A DNA stretch of 64,000 nt. Origin: Haliotis asinina. Lineage: Eukaryota > Mollusca > Gastropoda > Lepetellida > Haliotidae. Under the pieces are notes generated by a model. That model saw nothing but the letters and a program-made list of their open reading frames with translations. It searched no databases and was not told the origin of the DNA. This document shows positions 25,701 through 37,172 of the stretch, one piece after another; the first letter of the stretch is position 1, and every line of letters begins with the position of its first letter. Made by a program: the position numbers and the translations under genes. The stretch is taken from assembly GCF_037392515.1 (NCBI RefSeq), contig NC_090295.1:24840501-24904500 (forward strand). Reading direction: 5' to 3'.

Positions 25701-28290
25701 ACACTGTTCCTACAACTGGAAGCTCATACTGACACTGTTCCTACAACAGGAAGCTCATACTGACACTGTTCCTACAGCAGGCAAGCTCATACTGTCACTC
25801 TTCCTACAACAGGAAACTCATACTGACACTGTTCCTACAACAGGAAGCTCATAGTGACACTGTTCCTACAACAGGAAGCTCATACTAACACTGTTCCTAC
25901 AACTGGAAGCTCATACTGACACTGTTCCTACAACAGGAAGCTCATACTGACACTGTTCCTACAACAGTAGACACAAACCTTACCGTTCGCACACAAGGAA
26001 GTACACACTGTTCCTACAACAGGAAGCTCATACTGACACTGTTCCTACAACAGGAAGCTCATACTGACACTGTTCCTACAACAGGAATCTCATACTGACA
26101 CTCTTCCTACAACAGTAGGCACAAACTCCACTTTTCGTACAACAGGAAGTACACACTGACACTGTTCCTACAACAGGAAGCTCATACTGTCACTGTTCCT
26201 ACAACAGTAGGCACAAACTCCACCGTTCGTACACCAGGAAGTACAGACTGACAATTTGGGCGGCTGTTCCAAGGGCGAAATGAATCATGTCATCACATCT
26301 GTTGCCGCCTGATTCTCACGACCTGTCTGGACGGGCGTATATATGACTGAAATCGACTGGTGGATGGATAAACAGTGTTGGAGATAAATATTTTCTTTAC
26401 TGGCTTTTCCACAAACCATATATTCTTGAATATTCCTTAAGCGCCACGACAGCGAGATTCACTGATAGACCTATTCTTGACTGACGTATATACGGTTGAG
26501 AAAAACTGTTTGAAATAAGAAAACAAATAGCCGTCGACGCTTCAGTAATTATTTCAAGCATGAGTGTATTGCACTGGTGGTTTTTAAGCGTTTTGTTTTT
26601 CATTTTGTCGTGTTTTTTCACTAGATAACCTACATAGTTAACAATTTACTTTGATATCTATTTTTCTTATCCACTTTATTTCACTACAGAATCAAACAGG
26701 GTATCAACTGTGAAACACAGAAGTATCTGTCCTTGAAGTACCAAACGGAAGTACGGACATTTCTGACATATCTACTTGGTTGTGTAGCTCCTTACGGTGG
26801 CAGTTGATACCGGATCTATAGAACCCTACAGTATACACATTACATGGATGGATTGTACACTGATCGGAGTAGAAGCTCAGTGAACGTGCGAAGTAAAGGT
26901 CCAGGCTGTTTGGCTAGTAATAACTGTGTATGTTGGTGTCAACAAAGGTTAGAAACCGTTAGTGGTCGATGTTACTGTCTGTTCTGCCATATTCCTTCCC
27001 GATCCTACAAAACGTGGAAACTGTCTGTGAAGCACGCGTGTATAGTGTCTATACATTATACATTATTTGTTTGAAAACGTGTTGTTTAGGTCGGTAAAGC
27101 ACGTACACATTATTTGTTTGAAAACGTGTTGTTTAGGTGAGTAAAGCACGTGTACAGTATTTGTTTGAAAACGTGTTGTTTAGGTCAGTAAAGCACGTAT
27201 ACATTATTTCTGCAGAGACCTTGTAAACTATGTATGTAAAGTACCAGTCTGTCTCACAGCCGTGAACCATTTTATTTTACCTACAGCAAAGCTCTCCCTG
27301 CAATGCTGAAGTCTAGGTTTCTCCGGGTTCTCAATCTCCTTTCCAATTTAAAAGGGTTTATTTGTAATTAAAATTAAAAATTAAAATTATAGGTAATCAG
27401 AGACTAAATACGTGTATAGTTTGTTTTTGAAAGGACACTTACACTATGCTGGTTGAGCACGTGTACATTATGTCACTTAAGAACCTGTAGATGTATAGCT
27501 GTTGATCACGTGTACACATTGTGTGTGAAGATCGTGTCCGTTATATCGGCAGCTGTGAAGAACATGTGCCCTATATCTGTGAATAAAGTGTACATTCTCT
27601 CTGTTGCGCACGTGTAAGTTATATCCGTGTAACACGTGTTCACCATTTGTGTGAAGAACGTGTAGATTATATCTGTTGAGCACGTGTAAGTTATATCCGT
27701 GTCGCACGTTTATACCATGTGTGAAGAACGTGTAGATTATATTTGTTGAGCACATATACATTATGCCTGTAAAGCACGTTCTTAGATGAAACAGTGGGTT
27801 ATCTGTTTTCTGTTTGGGTCATCTCATTGGCAAACTGGTCAGTGGTAGAATGACCGTGAACCTTGCATTCTAGTGAACAGTACTTTATACAAGCTTATCC
27901 AAGTTAAAATGGGGTATTGACAAACATGTATTCATCTAATAGACAGACTTGTTCCAAAGAATCCTGCTGCTGATTTGATACTACAGTTTTTTAGAACTGT
28001 GTCCACACATTTTCCTTTCTTCTTACTACAAGGCTATGATCTAAAATAAGCTTGAAGAAAGACGTCACGTTAAATTGTGCTTATATTTCATAATAAATAT
28101 AAAAATCACGATCCATGATGACTGATGTTTTGAATCCTATTTCTAAAACATATTCTCATTCCTATTTCTAAAACTGTACACTCATAACCTGTATTTGTAA
28201 CTTATCGATGGATAGTAAATATTTAAGCACAGAAAAATGACACTCACCTATTCCAAAAGAAACAAGAACCAAAATCGTTAATCGCAGCAT
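19797..28290 (-). CDS. Single-Ig-domain type I membrane protein (Ig gene 1)
   Basis: Five exons: 28290-28248, 22702-22528, 21992-21850, 21396-20445 and 20112-19797. All are GT-AG with matching phases and total 1,629 nt (542 residues plus TGA). Residues 1-15 (MLRLTILVLVSFGIG) are a signal peptide. One Ig domain, about residues 20-118, is split by an intron; it shows LCDASC, FAWYDR and DTGRYTC. A second pair of cysteines (DCSLQ and the second C of CDASC) could form an extra disulfide. A basic RRRSERDVRKRR follows, then about 170 Ser/Thr-rich residues, a membrane span at about 326-351, and a 190-residue acidic Ser/Pro-rich tail. I do not recognise a named orthologue; a cell-surface immune or adhesion receptor is an inference. 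The gene at 39.6-42.2 kb is a paralogue. Confidence 0.88.
21545..21705 (-). repeat. SINE-A copy, partial, antisense
   Basis: Reverse-strand core blocks (CTCAGCAATAGTCCAGCTACATGG, CTGCAGTCTGTGAATCA, GATGACATGTCAACCAAGTC) lie in intron 3 of Ig gene 1. Confidence 0.65.
22285..22326. repeat. CA/CG-rich microsatellite
   Basis: A run of ACACACGC and ACGC units in intron 2 of Ig gene 1. Confidence 0.8.
22848..26255. repeat. 3.4 kb minisatellite, 31-bp unit
   Basis: Units of GAAGCTCATACTGACACTG plus TTCCTACAACAG repeat about a hundred times. Interspersed variants carry TAGGCACAAACCTTACCGTTCG or TAGGCACAAACTCCACTTTTCG, giving a higher-order pattern. The array fills most of the 3' half of intron 1 of Ig gene 1. 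No reading frame is preserved. Confidence 0.95.
27050..27195. repeat. Three tandem units of about 48 bp
   Basis: The unit TTTGTTTGAAAACGTG plus TTGTTTAGGT plus AGTAAAGCACGT occurs three times in intron 1 of Ig gene 1, each with two ACGTG cores. Confidence 0.8.
27470..27790. repeat. Degenerate repeats with CACGTG motifs
   Basis: Variants of GAACGTGTAGATTATATCTG, TTGAGCACGTGTAAG and TTATATCCGTGT alternate. Several contain the palindrome CACGTG. The tract lies 450-820 bp downstream of the Ig gene 1 start codon, inside intron 1. Confidence 0.65.
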
Positions 28291-29084
28291 GTTCTAACAC
28301 TGTCTCAAGTCCCGGCTGCGAGACGTGCGTGTTTGGGTCAGGCGTGACGAGTTGTGCGCTGATGGCGAGAGACGACGCCTGCATGGTGTACAGGAACTCG
28401 AGTCTTCCTTCCGTCTCCTGCCCAGTCGTACACACTAGTGTAGCTAAATGTGCCGAGGCGTACACTGATACGTTGTACATGTCTCGGATACTACTTCTAC
28501 ATGCATGGAAGTGTATAGCCTTTATTCATACATATTATTGTTTTTTGCATGGAAATGAACTCAATGTCTGCTTGATAATGACCCCAAATGGGTCATGCCT
28601 TTGAATCAAGGAATATTTAATCCTACGACTGACCCACGTTTGGGATGCGGGCAGTGTGCGAAATAACTTCCAAATATTCCTAGGCGGTCTGGCTAACTAT
28701 GCCTGATATTTACTATCAATAAAATAATTCAATAGTACAATATATGAATGTAGACACGGGTTTCATCACTAAGCTTCGAATATGATGAACGGTTTTTCTG
28801 CCCATAACCGTAAAGTGTATTATAACTTAACAAGTTGCTAAATTGCCCCATGAAAATCCACCAGCCATTCGGGCCAGTGACTGTGGAGATTTAGTGGTCC
28901 AACTGTTTTTTGACCATCCCTGCTTGCGGCCCAGTGGCTATTTCACACACTGGATGGGGCGGTTGTTTGTATGATAACGGTTAGTATGGGTGATGTCCGA
29001 TAACGTAGACATTCTCGGACCTAGCGCATGTCATTGTCTTGGATTCTGTACACAATCCACCATTCGATAAGCCGATTTCACATT
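28291..29084. other. Upstream region of Ig gene 1
   Basis: The promoter and 5' UTR of the minus-strand Ig gene must lie here. I see no TATA box I would trust and no other gene. Confidence 0.4.
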
Positions 29085-29470
29085 TATAAACAAATTGAAG
29101 ATTTCTTCAATTTATCAAGTTTATCAATGATGTTTTAAAGATTTCTGTAATTAACTGAAGATATCTTACACTGTTGTAATCAGTTTCTCATATCCAAAAA
29201 AGAAATACTTATATCTCAATATATTATAGCGATATCACGAACCTATTCGTGATATCTCTAAATTAGTTTAAGATATCCGCAAACAAGAGTCATAGTGTAC
29301 ATAACTGTATTAGAAATCAATTAAAGGTATCTTGAGGTCTATTCAATTCAACTAAAGGTGTCCTCAATTCAGTTAGAGATATTTTTACGTAGATTATTGG
29401 TGTCTGTCGTGCTTGCCATTACAAATGCCCTGAAATCAAATGAAAGATTTCCTTAAACCAATCACTGATA
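29085..29470. repeat. Degenerate tandem repeat around GATATC
   Basis: Copies of a motif like AATTAGTTTAAGATATCCG recur at roughly 25-35 bp intervals (AAGATATCTT, GCGATATCACG, GTGATATCTC, AGAGATATTT). They are spaced too loosely to be a plain minisatellite. Confidence 0.5.
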
Positions 29471-29599
29471 CCTATATTACAAGTATAACGAAGGAATGGC
29501 ATATTCTTCCTCACATGACTTTAAGAAGCTTTTATCTTGCAGAAATCCTACTACCCAATTTCACATTGCCTTTTATATACACCATGCTTTGATATTACA

Positions 29600-29735
29600 C
29601 CAAACTTTGTATTGCTAACTGAATTATATTTCTGTTCTGCCCATGCATATTTCTATATTGACATATGCATGTAACTCTTTTGTATATTGGCCTATGGCCT
29701 TTCGTGCTATAAAGCATTGATTGACTGATATACCC
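29600..29735 (+). mobile_element. Probable 3' tail of a truncated LINE
   Basis: TGGCCTATGGCCTTTCGTGC then TATAAAGCATTGATTGACTG resembles the 3' end of CR1/L2-type LINEs with an ATTG-repeat tail. No coding part remains. Confidence 0.4.
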
Positions 29736-29739
29736 TTAA

Positions 29740-31600
29740 AGTGTCTACAATACTAATTCAAAAATTTATTTACAAACATGAATTCTGAAGTTTTTTGTTA
29801 AAATCAGTATATGTATAGTCTTAAAAGTGTACTTTATGAACATCGTATTGAGTTAGTAACTTGGATCACATCATTTCCATGTAAATACATACTGTAGACA
29901 ACAAATGGAACATGTGTAAGAACCCTAGCTATTTTTATATGGTAGAATGACAGAATCTTCGTAATGTTTTATACTTTATTTTAGTCTCATTCTGCACCTC
30001 ACAGTAAGCCTTGTAACTCTCAGTATAACCTCCACTGCATGCTTACAGCACTCCTTGCTCCAGCTCTGTTTCATCTCTGTTGTTCCACTGAAAGTCGAGC
30101 TGGTCACAGGTCAAGTTTCATGTAAAGACTAAGCTCACACGCTGTCTTGTACTTCTGGAGGAAGGCTATGTTTTCTGCCATGAGACTTCCATGGTGATTT
30201 AAGGTAGGTAGATACCTACAGTATGTCTTTTTGCTCATTGTACAAATCATTTATTCTCATGAAATGTGCACCATTTGTAATTGTATGCGTCTTTGCATTA
30301 AAAAATAACTTTTTACTGATTTCACCTGTTCACTTCCTGTTTACACAAAGCAGCTTGCTTGGTAGGGACCTTAGACATGGTAAATAGTCATCTAGTGCAA
30401 ACAAAACACATTATATTTTACTGATTACCTTACATGGTCTTTCGTCCACACCAAGAACACATCTTCATGTGGTTAACAATTTTGTTAGAATTTATGTTTA
30501 ATATGCTGTCTCCATGAAAGTGTATTGTACGTTACCCCATGAAGATATCAGTAGGTAATAAGTAGATATCACTAACAATGTGGTTATAAGAAATATATGT
30601 TTTGATGAGATAGTAGTACTCATCTTCAGTTTTATGCTGGGACGAAACAATATCCATCTCATAGCTACTAAATTGAAGCCTATGTCTGACCATGGTGCTT
30701 CACGGGTGTAGATCTAAGGTTGTAATGATGGGTGTAATGTACGTGACCAATAGAAGATAAATACTGTACATCAAGTGTCAAACAAAGCTTTTTTTAAAAT
30801 GAACGGCCGTATTCTTTACCATTTCCAGTTTCAGTTGGTGCATTTTTCGTGAGAGTAGATGTATTGTGTGAATATTGTGTAACACTATAACTTGTTCAGA
30901 GGTATTCAAACAGCGAATTTGTTCACACCCCCATGCGCACATACACAACGCATACTATTTTTGCTGTGGATTATTTTCAAAGAAATTGACTCTTTGTGAC
31001 ACCACTCAATGTTTTACAGAATGCCCCTCCTGTTGCCTCAACTATGCCTGCCGCTACCGTTATCTTCCAGTCGTAGGGTGATGGCTGTAAAGATGTGAGA
31101 GTGAACGTGTCAAACTAGCTGTCAACAAACTGTCAATCTAAGATTTAAGTTTGAAAGTCGCCACAGCACTGGGTCAGTTGGGTTAGTTCAGTACAGGATG
31201 AATATATCCCAGTTATTCTAAGTAATCCAAACGAAATAATCCGTTCTATACTTTACACTGTGCCACATTCAAGTCAAAAATCGAATTACCATTAAAATCT
31301 AAACAACATTATTCTGAAACAGTGATAGGAGAAAGTAAATCATGTATGAAATCATGTTTCACCAGGTCAAATTTCGTTAAGCCTTACTTACTCATCTTTC
31401 TCACAGGCAGTGGGAGCTAGGCGTGTTATATTGATGGCGCATGCCCCGAGAGATCAGTTACGGTCTTTATGTAAATAAATCCCAAGCACTTGAGTGATAA
31501 TAATATACTGCTCTAATGAGAGACATATATTTCAGGAACATCATAACTGCTATATACTTTTCATACTTTTCAAAAAGACATTTATTGCACAAGAGCTCAC
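29740..31600. other. Intergenic, nothing recognised
   Basis: AT-rich DNA without a supported gene, repeat or RNA. The longest open frame (68 residues at 30,875) has no recognisable features. Confidence 0.5.
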
Positions 31601-31614
31601 ATACAGAAAGAACT

Positions 31615-31824
31615 CACAGAAGAAAGGAGGTGCCGAATGTTGTCCTGCGGGACGTTTTGATACCTTTTTTTAAGTGTTGTGTGCAGTTCTTGTAGTGTCC
31701 GAGGTGGCGGATTACACTGGCGCAAGCGTCGATCAAGAGTATCCCATAGATCTTTAATGGGGTATAAATCGTGTTTGAGGTCAAGGTAACACTTGAATAT
31801 TGCCTTGCAGGAGGACGTCGTGTC
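31615..31824 (-). pseudogene. Tc1-like transposase, C-terminal part
   Basis: The minus strand reads LLQGNIQVLP, then after a frameshift LYPIKDLWDTLDRRLRQCNPPP and RTLQELHTTLKKRYQNVPQD. This matches the Tc1/mariner C-terminal pattern NPIEHLWDxLxRR...NPPP..LQEL. The expected catalytic Glu of the NPIEHLWD block is Lys here. It is the 3' half of an element broken by the insertion at 31,825-32,719; the 5' half is at 32,720-33,125. Confidence 0.75.
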
Positions 31825-32416
31825 GATCTAAGTATACTTAGTCTCAGTATTATTCTCTTGACTCCTCTACTGAGTGAAACTAACTCTAGAAGGAGGTCGC
31901 GTCAGGTGACCTTTCAGATTGACCAATCAGAACACAGTTACTAAATCGCGACAGTGGACATTCTCACATACCTTTTGAACTTTTACCACGAAAAAGTTTT
32001 TACTCGAACAATTCCGAATGCTGTTTTCCGTACGATCGTCTACGGGTGATGCACGTGGAGCACGCTACAACTCTGTCAGCAGTGAGTAGACGGAGGGTGA
32101 ACATAGCGTTCTGTCAGTATTCAAGGATATCAGCTTGTGGATATATTGACTAATGGTAACCATGTCACCTGAAAGCCCAAAACAGATATACTGCAGGTCA
32201 AATATCTGTGTCTATGCGGGTTTTCGTTTGTTGGGGGACTGGGGAAGTTTGTAAGTCCCGCCAAACCCTAAACAGTTGTCTGATTGGTTAAATCCGTCTC
32301 GTGTTTGATTGGACGGTCATATGTCGCTCAAAGGTTACCTGGCGCGACCTCCTACTATAGGGCTTATTAGACTCTGTAGAGGAGTGTAACAAATAATACT
32401 GGAACTAAGTTTACAT
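31825..32416. mobile_element. Long-TIR non-autonomous DNA transposon inserted in Tc1
   Basis: The left end (CTCAGTATTATT, GACTCCTCTAC, GAAGGAGGTCGCGTCAGGTG, ACCTTTCAGATTG) recurs reverse-complemented at the right end (CTCAAAGGTTAC, GCGCGACCTCCT, GAGGAGTG, AATAATACTGGAACTTAG-like). The imperfect inverted repeats are about 120 bp. A diverged copy lies at 15.64-16.07 kb. The flanks GTCGTGTC and GTCCTGTC may be a decayed 8-bp duplication. No transposase is present. Confidence 0.75.
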
Positions 32417-32719
32417 AGACTGGAGACCCGTGAAGGTCCCGGGGTAGAATAGGCCTTCAACAAACCATGCTTGCCATAAAAGGCGACCATGCTTGTCGTA
32501 AGAGGCGACTAACGGGATCGGGTGGTCAGACTCGGTGACTTGGTTGACACATGTCATCGGTTCCCAGTTGCTCAGATCGATGCTTATGCTGTTGATCACT
32601 GGATTGTCTGATCCAGACTCGATTATTTACAGACCGCCGCCATATAGCTGGAATATTGCTGAGTGGGGCGTAAAACTAAACTCACTCACTCACTCACTCA
32701 CTCACTCACTCAGACTGGA
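32417..32719 (+). mobile_element. SINE-A, full length with 8-bp target duplication
   Basis: A complete copy from GACCCGTGAAGGTCCCGGGG to (CACT)n, flanked by AGACTGGA at 32,417-32,424 and 32,712-32,719. It inserted into the right end of the long-TIR element. It is the best-preserved copy in the window and defines the family length, about 285 bp including the tail. Confidence 0.9.
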
Positions 32720-33125
32720 AGTCCTGTCAAACACGTGAGGTCGAGTATTGTCATGCTCCAAAGATCAGCCACTGACGTTGATAATGGGAACGACATGACG
32801 CTGAACTAGCCTTCTTTCAAACAGTCTGACTTCCCACAGTTAGGCTAACTGCGCACTGTTTCTGAGATTCGCCGCAGTCAAGGGATTGTGAAAGATGCGG
32901 CCGGGGTGTTTGAACAAAGTTGTATCAACCGGATGTAGCGATCCTGGACGGCGGTGGCAACTCCAGGTCATTAACACTCCCAACATTGTTGTATCGGGTC
33001 CATAGGTTTAAAATGGTCAGTGCGGACACAAGTGCCCTTGCCACCTCATGCTGCGATGCCCGTCCTTGTAATCGAACGACGGCGTTGTTTCCTTGAGCTT
33101 CTGTCTGTCATTCTCTTGGCTATAG
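32720..33125 (-). pseudogene. Tc1-like transposase, N-terminal and central part
   Basis: Minus-strand pieces include RTGIAA, VQDRYIRLIQLCSNTPAA and LRRISETVRS, which match the helix-turn-helix and linker region of Tc1-like transposases (DRYIRLxHLRNR...GLRRISAQTVR). Further on, HDNTRPHV carries the second catalytic Asp. Several stops and frameshifts interrupt it. The rest of the same element lies at 31,615-31,824. Confidence 0.75.
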
Positions 33126-33129
33126 TGGC

Positions 33130-33582
33130 TTAAAGGATTTTTAATAAGGTCTCTATACATTGTTCATATTCGATCTTAATGAACACCTAGATACATATAA
33201 TATACACAAAATACAGTTATACACAGTAATATTTCATTATACGGTTTCTATTGTGAATCTAAAACGCACGTTTCTCGGAAGCATTTCGTCATTTATCAAG
33301 ATAATGGGGTTGCGGTCACGTGGTCGGGGGACGTCCTACCCGAGAGTCGCTACATCAACACATACACTAACATATTTTTGGAGTAAGTCGGTATCAATAT
33401 CTATGCATCAGTTTTGTAACATTTTCAATTTCCATACCCGTGTAATTTTCAAAATCTACATAATATGCATAAAATGTAAACTGATCTGTAAACGCGATTA
33501 TCTGCGATAGCTGGAATAGGTATATAGTACGGATGACAGTCACAAATCGGGGGATGGCTGTCTAGTACATTCATTCAATCTC
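33130..33582. other. Intergenic, nothing recognised
   Basis: AT-rich sequence with one 116-residue open frame (33,160-33,510) that shows no domain, signal or membrane segment I can support. Confidence 0.4.
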
Positions 33583-34150
33583 GTGCTGTGTGGGTTGGTT
33601 GTACCACTGGTACCTCTGCTGAGCGAGCTGAAACTTCTTGATGGGCGGCTGAATACCCAAAGTGGCCATGGCGACTCACCAACCCACAGACATAACAACA
33701 ACGGACGCAGGATCCAGACGACCTATCGGCAGACGACCCTGGATTCCACCAGAGAACCGGGTGGAACAAAAGAACTTGAGGAATCCACAAACCAGTGCCC
33801 TGGTCAGCAATATCACAGGTACTCCTCCAGTCACGATATGCGGTTCACTGTCCGCATCGCAGTAAAGCACCGATGAGGGACGACAAAGCAGTGTCATCAT
33901 GGGCCACAGAAGCATGAGTCCAGAGGCACAAACCGTGACAACCCCAGTTTCATCAAGTTGTCAGCTGTTCACCAATAATCAGGAGATCAACTCCATCTGG
34001 ACCCAACAGTCAAGAGTGAACAATGTTTCAAGATCAAGTCAACCTCGGCATACCTCAACAATCATCTGCAAGTTTCTTCCGATGTTTGTGACAACATCTG
34101 AGAACTTTGGTTCTGACTCTCACCGTGAACTGTGTACGTGAACTTTTTAA
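33583..34150 (+). other. Unrecognised GC-richer segment with open frames
   Basis: This stretch is more GC-rich than its surroundings. It has a well-placed ATG (GTGGCCATGG, 33,662) that opens a 67-residue Thr/Pro/Arg-rich frame containing GRRPWIPPENR. It sits immediately upstream of the decayed LINE ORF1 but does not resemble the 5' UTR of the intact LINE. It may be a 5' UTR of a related LINE, a captured exon or chance. I do not recognise it. Confidence 0.3.
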
Positions 34151-34191
34151 GGACGTTCTTGTTTATGTGAGGTATGTTGGTAGTTGGCTCG

Positions 34192-35425
34192 GATGATGAA
34201 CCTTAAAACACTAGCCATGGTTTACGAAGCCCCTATCACCAAGAAAAAACGTCCTCTTGACTCAGATCCTGATATTAATGAACTGAGACTGTCCACATCT
34301 ATTGACTATTGGCCTCGTTTTATAGTACGTGAGGCCGTTGACAAGACGCCCTTGAAGCTGAACCCTTTTGCTGTTTCAAAAGGCATACAAGGCAAAGCAG
34401 GACGTTTGCGTTCAGGTTCTCTTCTTATTGAATGCAGTAAGAGACAACAGACAACTAACCTCATGTAAACAATCTTTTGTCGGCATTCCCCTATCAGTCT
34501 CTGCCCATGGAACGCTTAACACCAACAAAGGCATAGTGAGGGACCGAGACCGCCTTTTTGCTGATATGCTGGACACTGATATTGCCTCTGAAATAAAGGA
34601 ACAATGTGTGCTATATGTGAAACGGTTCACTACCCGCAAACGCATTGAGATCCAACAAACAAACTCCTAGTTGTTTTCTTTCTCTACTCCGACTGCTCCT
34701 AAATCGATAAAGGCTGGTTATTGTCATATCAAAGTGGAAACGTATATTCCAAATCCACTGAGATGTTTCAAGTGCCAAAAGTATGGGCATGGCGTAAATA
34801 CTTGCACATTGTCTGTTGTGTGTGCTCACTGTGGTGAGAAGACACACACAACAGAAGATTGAGGCAGTAGTTATAAGAAATCTACTAACTATTCAGGAGA
34901 CCATTCTTCTTTTTCAAAAGAGTGTCCGATATGGAAGCAGCAGATAGAGATAAACAAACTCAAATTCACCCAAATTATTGGCTTTTCTTAAGCCAAAGAG
35001 CTTGTCCTGAGATCGGAATTAACAGGAACGTATACTTCAAAAGCTAAGACATCATTTGAAGCGACGAATAAAGCAACCAGATCAACTTCAGGCTGTCAAA
35101 CAGATTTGACATGGGTAAACACCGATTCCCCACAGACTTTTGCACCTGCAGTATCTACCCAAACTGCTGTGCCACTTCCTGGTACGTCTCAAAGTGAACC
35201 AGAGTCAGATCGTGATCATAATGCGTCGTCTCAGTCTACCACAAGGTCTCAGTTGTGTAACGTACAACAAATCACAAAAGTAAACCTGAGTCTGATTTTT
35301 CACAAAAACAAAGTGGCAGAGCCCCAAAAGGGTCTGAAAATAAGATTAAGCTTTACAACAAATATGGATCACTTGAGGACATGGACGTGTCCGAAAATGT
35401 CCAGGGTACACCGTATACTTTCATG
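34192..35425 (+). pseudogene. Decayed LINE ORF1 copy without ORF2
   Basis: It is homologous to the LINE ORF1 at 5,470-6,768. It starts at the same CTCGGATGATGAA and keeps IDYWPRF, DKTPLKLNPFAVSKGIQGKAG, GIVRDRDRLFADM, two zinc knuckles (CFKCQKYGHGVNTC, CAHCGEKTHTTED) and EDMDVSENV near the end. Several stops and frameshifts break it, and the third knuckle has lost cysteines. Homology stops just before the ORF1 end and no ORF2 follows, which is the reverse of ordinary 5' truncation. Most of the copy differs strongly from the intact element, except for 58 identical bases at 34,803-34,861. Confidence 0.85.
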
Positions 35426-35694
35426 TGCAGTAATGTTGTCAACAAAACAATATGTTGCATCCCTGACAGGTCAATATCGATTAGAATCGAGAAATTAAGT
35501 CGTGCATAGGTAGAACAACGTCGCTGACAAGCTACTCTTTTCGAATGATGAGAACTATGCATGGCATTTTATGCATGCCAGGCAAACGGGTGGTTTCATA
35601 CAGTATTAGTGGCTGTGGTTGAAAACTACAAATTTGGATTTTGACCCACATACTTTTTAACGACCTAGTGCGCAGTCATCTCATTATACCAAGC

Positions 35695-35945
35695 GGATCG
35701 TGAAGGTCCGGGGTAGAATAAGCCTTCGGCAATCCATGCTTGCTATGAAAGGCGACTATGTTTGTCGTAAGAGGCAATTAACGGGCTCAGGCTCGCTGAC
35801 TTGGTTTACACATGTCATCGGTTCCCAATTGCGCAGATTTATGCTCATGCTGTTGATCACTGGATTATCTGGTCCAGACTCTATTATTTACAGATGGCTG
35901 GAATATCGTTGAGTGCGGCGTAAAACTAAACTCACTCACTCACTC
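35695..35945 (+). repeat. SINE-A copy, full length
   Basis: It runs from GTGAAGGTCCGGGGTAGAAT to GGCGTAAAACTAAACTCACTC with all core blocks in order. A short internal loss removes part of the ACCGCCGCCATATAG block. Confidence 0.85.
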
Positions 35946-35949
35946 CTAC

Positions 35950-37120
35950 ACTCGTATTTCCTATCAGATATGGTGTGATAGCATTCGATTCACCAGTACC
36001 AAGAGATATGTTTGAATGATTCAGGCTCTCCCTTAGTTTTTGAGCACAGCATATTCAGTACACTGCGAAATATAACTGAGTCAAATTGAAGTCAAACGCA
36101 CTTTTGACTTTAGTTTACGGTAATTTATTATTATTCATTCTCATTCAGTCAACTACATAATTAGAAACGTATAGCATAAACTCATTGCACGGTTTTTCAT
36201 TTAAGCAATGGTGTTTTATTGTCAATGGAAAAATGAAATGAATAGCTGATAATAGACAACAGTTATTCAAAGTTAATGATAAGTGTTATGGGTATAGCGT
36301 TCGGGGTTCTTCAAGACTAATTGTGGTCCTATAAAACTGACAATTAGTTTCACGAGCGCTCACGGACACTCGTTTGAAGCTCCATAAAGTTTCTGTGAAC
36401 AGCTATCAAACAAACATTGTTTTGTGCGTATAGCTACAGTGATATAATATTATCCTTCATACTGATTATATGACTGTGTAGTGCAGATATATCTTGCTTG
36501 AATGATAAAATAGTATCCTGTATCAATCTCCCATGTTATAAATGATCATTAAACATTGCATTCGTTTCAGCTTTCTTGGTTCTGAGATCCTTTCGGAGTC
36601 CTCAAAACTTCAAGCCCGAACACTTTTTAACACCTCCAGAAACATGAGCCTGTTTGCAACTAGGAATCTCAGGCGAAGTTATCACGTTTTCGGGAATAAT
36701 ACTTACGAGACGACTAGAGGGTTGTACTGGTTGTGAACTGGAATATTTCTATTTTGATTTGTCGAGTTTGAATCCAAACATGAATACAATATGTGAAGCC
36801 CATTTCTGGTGTTCACCGCAGTGTTGTTGCTTGAATATTGCTAAGAGCGGCATAAAACTAAATTCACTAGTTTGCGGACATGCTCACATCGGTACATATT
36901 ACAGTCGCATCACTTCCTCCTTGACATTTATGCGAGTGCATGTTTGCGTGCATACTTGCGTGGCATGTGTTTCATGGAAGTAAATCCGCTCTTGGTAACG
37001 TCAAGCTCAACTGATACTATCGCAATAAAATATTGATGGAATCAGAACGTACTAAGATGTACTCATTGGAAAACCTGGACTCATGGACGGAAACATGAAG
37101 GACAAACACTGACTTCCATA
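35950..37120. other. Intergenic
   Basis: No gene seen. A SINE-B 3' fragment lies at 36,772-36,870 (TGTGAAGCCCATTTCTGGTG, GAATATTGCTAAGAGCGGC). Confidence 0.45.
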
Positions 37121-37126
37121 GATACC

Positions 37127-37132
37127 TTTATT
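37127..37132 (-). terminator. Candidate poly(A) signal, minus strand
   Basis: AATAAA on the minus strand, about 40 nt beyond the stop of the candidate terminal exon at 37,173-37,279. Confidence 0.5.
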
Positions 37133-37172
37133 TGTAGTTGATATATAAAGCTACACCTTGTGACCGCGGTTA

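Noticed and set aside
22848-26255. CRISPR array
   Set aside because: The array is a tandem minisatellite: no unique spacers, a eukaryotic intron location and gradual unit variation.
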